Source of the DNA: Citrus sinensis
Taxonomy: Eukaryota; Streptophyta; Magnoliopsida; Sapindales; Rutaceae
Reading direction: 5' to 3'
Assembly (NCBI RefSeq): GCF_022201045.2
Contig: NC_068559.1
Location: forward strand, 28,031,501-28,095,500
Length of the DNA: 64,000 bases
The notes beneath the pieces are model-generated. The model worked only from the letters and a program-made list of their open reading frames with translations. It searched no databases and was not told where the DNA came from. The position numbers and the translations under genes are program-made. How positions within the stretch are numbered: the stretch's first letter is position 1; every line of letters starts with the position of its first letter. Shown in pieces: positions 62,067 through 64,000 of the stretch.

Positions 62067-62464
62067 TATATTTATGTATGTTATTTGGATGTGGCATAGT
62101 GTTGTTGGGTTATAATTTGATCGGCACAATAATGCTTTAGTGACTGTTCACAAAAAGTTTTTGACGCTTTGACATTTGAATATTGTTTGTTTTTCTCAAA
62201 ATATTTTGCTTCAATATATATTGAAGAATTTTAACATTCGGAATTTTTCACTTTATACACACACACACACACACACACAAAAGAATGAATAATTGGCAGC
62301 AAGTTTGAATTAAAATGAAGAAATTTCTACTGCAATATATTCTACTCACATCACATTAACTCAAGCTGGTTTATATATCACAAACAGTGACAGTGTCACG
62401 TACATAAATACCACTCAGAACAAAGATGCAGGAGGTCCATTAATATCAAGAAGTCTTGTGCTTA
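62067..62464. other. Convergent 3' region of CASPL1A1 and PNSL2
   Basis: Contains a (CA)11 run at 62258-62279; otherwise 3'-UTR-like DNA. Confidence 0.5.
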
Positions 62465-63171
62465 CTACGCAAACATCGCCACAATATCATCTAAATTTTT
62501 CAATGCCTTCTCGTAGTATAAGTACGATTCGTATACCTTTGGCGTGCGCACGTAATAGTCAAACTGTAAATAAATAAAATTAACCCAATTCATCGTCGGG
62601 TTAGTAATTAAAGTAAATAACTAAAATTTAAGTTAATAGACAGAGAGACAGCGTCTCACGTACGTACCTCAGCCATGTTATCAATCAAATCATTGGCTGT
62701 ATTGACATACTCCCTTCTACGGACTTCTGGCAACGTACTGAAAGCGGTCTTCAAATCCTGGGAAAGATAAGCTTGCTTTAATCTTATATAAAATATCACA
62801 TACCTCCAGGCCATGCGGTCCACCATTTCCCTGAGGCTATGCATTCCCTCAGCCGTCTGCTTGATTCTGGCCACCGCATCCTCCGGTGATAGCCCCGGTT
62901 CAAAGAACCTTTCCTTCAAAAAGGACCGCGTGCCCCAACTCTCGGCTAGGGCTACACTAGCACCAGAACTGCTGCCAATGCCATCCCCGTGCAGCCCTAC
63001 CAGTGCTAGTGAAGTGGATATCAATGTGGTTACAAAATTTCTTCGGCTGGGTATTGGATTTTGAGTTGCTTTGGGTTTGATTTCTGGGAGTGACGTTTTG
63101 GGGTTGTGATTGTTGGTGACGTTGTGAGCTTGGAGGAGGCTTGTGGCCTTACTGAAGCTGCTGCTGTTCAT
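62465..63171 (-). CDS. PNSL2: Photosynthetic NDH subunit of lumenal location 2 (PsbQ-like)
   Basis: Two exons on the minus strand: 63171-62668 and 62563-62465 (donor GAG|GTACGT, acceptor TTACAG), 200 aa. The start MNSSSFSKAT at 63171 is preferred over an in-frame Met 48 codons upstream because it opens a Ser/Thr-rich, acid-poor stroma-targeting leader. Residues 40-76 form a bipartite lumen signal: twin Arg 43-44 (PSRRNF), a hydrophobic stretch and a likely cleavage after ALA (74-76), pointing to the Tat route. The mature part (WGTRSFLKERFFEPGLSPED, RIKQTAEGM, WRYVIFYIRLKQAYLSQDL, YYVRTPKVYESYLYYEKAL) is a PsbQ-type four-helix bundle. PNSL2 belongs to the lumenal subcomplex of the chloroplast NDH complex, which supports cyclic electron flow around photosystem I. 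The match to Arabidopsis At1g14150 is strong. It converges with CASPL1A1, with ~400 bp between the stop codons. Confidence 0.93.
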
Positions 63172-64000
63172 GATTCTTTTTGGATAAACTTTAATGGAAT
63201 ATACAAGTGTAGGCAGCGCATTCTCCTTTAAAAAAAAAAAATTTATTTCGGTAATACTTTCGCTAATTTTCCGACACGTGGCCCTCGTTATCTTGTCACC
63301 ACCCGGTTTGTGCATATACCTTCCTTCATCTACTGTTTATATCATTATATATGCAGTTGTAATTAGAAGGATATGGGATTTGAATTTTTCATAGTCTATT
63401 TCTTTTTTCGAACAAAGATAATAAACAAAAGAATTTGGATCCAAGTTAAGTTTTTTTTTTTTTAAACCGCGGATACATTTATAGTAATATAATGTTAAGA
63501 TTTAGTTACTTATTTACTATTATCTAATAACAACTAATTATATCCTTTTAAAAAGTTAAGATTTAACTATCTATTTATTCTTATCTGATAACTGCTATTA
63601 TTTTCTTATATAACTTAATATTTAATAATCATTAGTTGTATCTTATTGTTACTTGAACAATTAATCAATTTATTTCTAACTGTTTAATTTGTTGAAAATT
63701 AACTTTTGGGATTAAGCACTTAATGGATTGGATTGAATTTTTCATAACTAGTGCCACATGCAATTTGGGTGAGTTGGATGTCAACCCAATCTCTTCTGCC
63801 CAACCCAATCCATACCCACCCCATTGAAAAATTTGGTGCAAAATTGAAATTAAAAATTATAAATAAACTTCTATTTAAATGAATTGGTACGTATAATAGT
63901 AAAATCACCGACAATTTTAAATATCATTTGCCTTTCTTGTTTAGGAATTAATTACTCACAATTTAACCCATATTTAGTTAGAAGAAATAGTAGGAGAGAG
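63172..64000. other. PNSL2 upstream region
   Basis: No further gene. The minus strand near 63830-63770 reads GGGGTGGGTATGGATTGGGT, a motif common at ends of degenerate hAT elements, but no partner end is in the window. Confidence 0.4.

Noticed and set aside
1-64000. CRISPR arrays, operons, rRNA genes, organelle DNA insertions, viral genes
   Set aside because: No evenly spaced short direct repeats, no polycistronic layout, and no rRNA, plastid, mitochondrial or viral gene sequence recognised; the window is plant nuclear DNA.

Overview
The window is nuclear DNA of a flowering plant, most likely a eudicot. It has AT-rich intergenic DNA, short GT-AG introns, plant-only gene families (R2R3-MYB, MIKC*-type MADS, alpha-expansin, CASP-like, a chloroplast NDH lumen subunit, a plastid/mitochondrial mTERF), plant SINEs, MULE- and hAT-type MITEs, and long (ATT)n and (AG)n microsatellites. 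The proteins look like those of Citrus or another Sapindales species, but that is an impression from memory and not a demonstrated identification.

Layout. 1-10.1 kb is intergenic, with three small DNA-transposon derivatives. A LOF1/LOF2-type R2R3-MYB gene (+) is at 10.1-11.9 kb. A degenerate ~340-bp repeat array in two orientations fills 13.1-15.5 kb. An intronless mTERF gene (-) is at 17.6-18.4 kb. An AGL30-type MADS gene (+, 11 coding exons) is at 23.1-26.9 kb. An alpha-expansin gene (-) is at 30.1-31.2 kb. A 13-kb gene-poor, transposon-rich stretch (31.4-44.5 kb) follows. The gene-dense right third holds a RING-finger protein (-), a plastid-type SAM methyltransferase (-), a four-KH RNA-binding protein (+), an endosulfine protein (-), a CASP-like membrane protein CASPL1A1 (+) and the NDH lumenal subunit PNSL2 (-).

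The genes do not form one pathway, but their order is informative. From memory of the Arabidopsis map, MYB-AGL-EXPA-methyltransferase-ENSA matches At1g69560 to At1g69510, AGL-EXPA-KH matches At2g03060 to At2g03110, and KH-CASPL1A1-PNSL2 matches At1g14170 to At1g14150. The window therefore looks like one ancestral block that is split over several duplicated segments in Arabidopsis.

Points most worth a second look: two genes (RING and CASPL1A1) whose conserved N-terminus reads straight through the expected start codon position with ACG or GTG instead of ATG; a GC-AG terminal intron in the MADS gene; a SINE family with three copies, one with a 15-bp target-site duplication and internal tandem expansion; two Mutator-type foldback MITEs with 9-10 bp target duplications; and the inverted/tandem ~340-bp array. 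I found no protein system that I could call wholly new.
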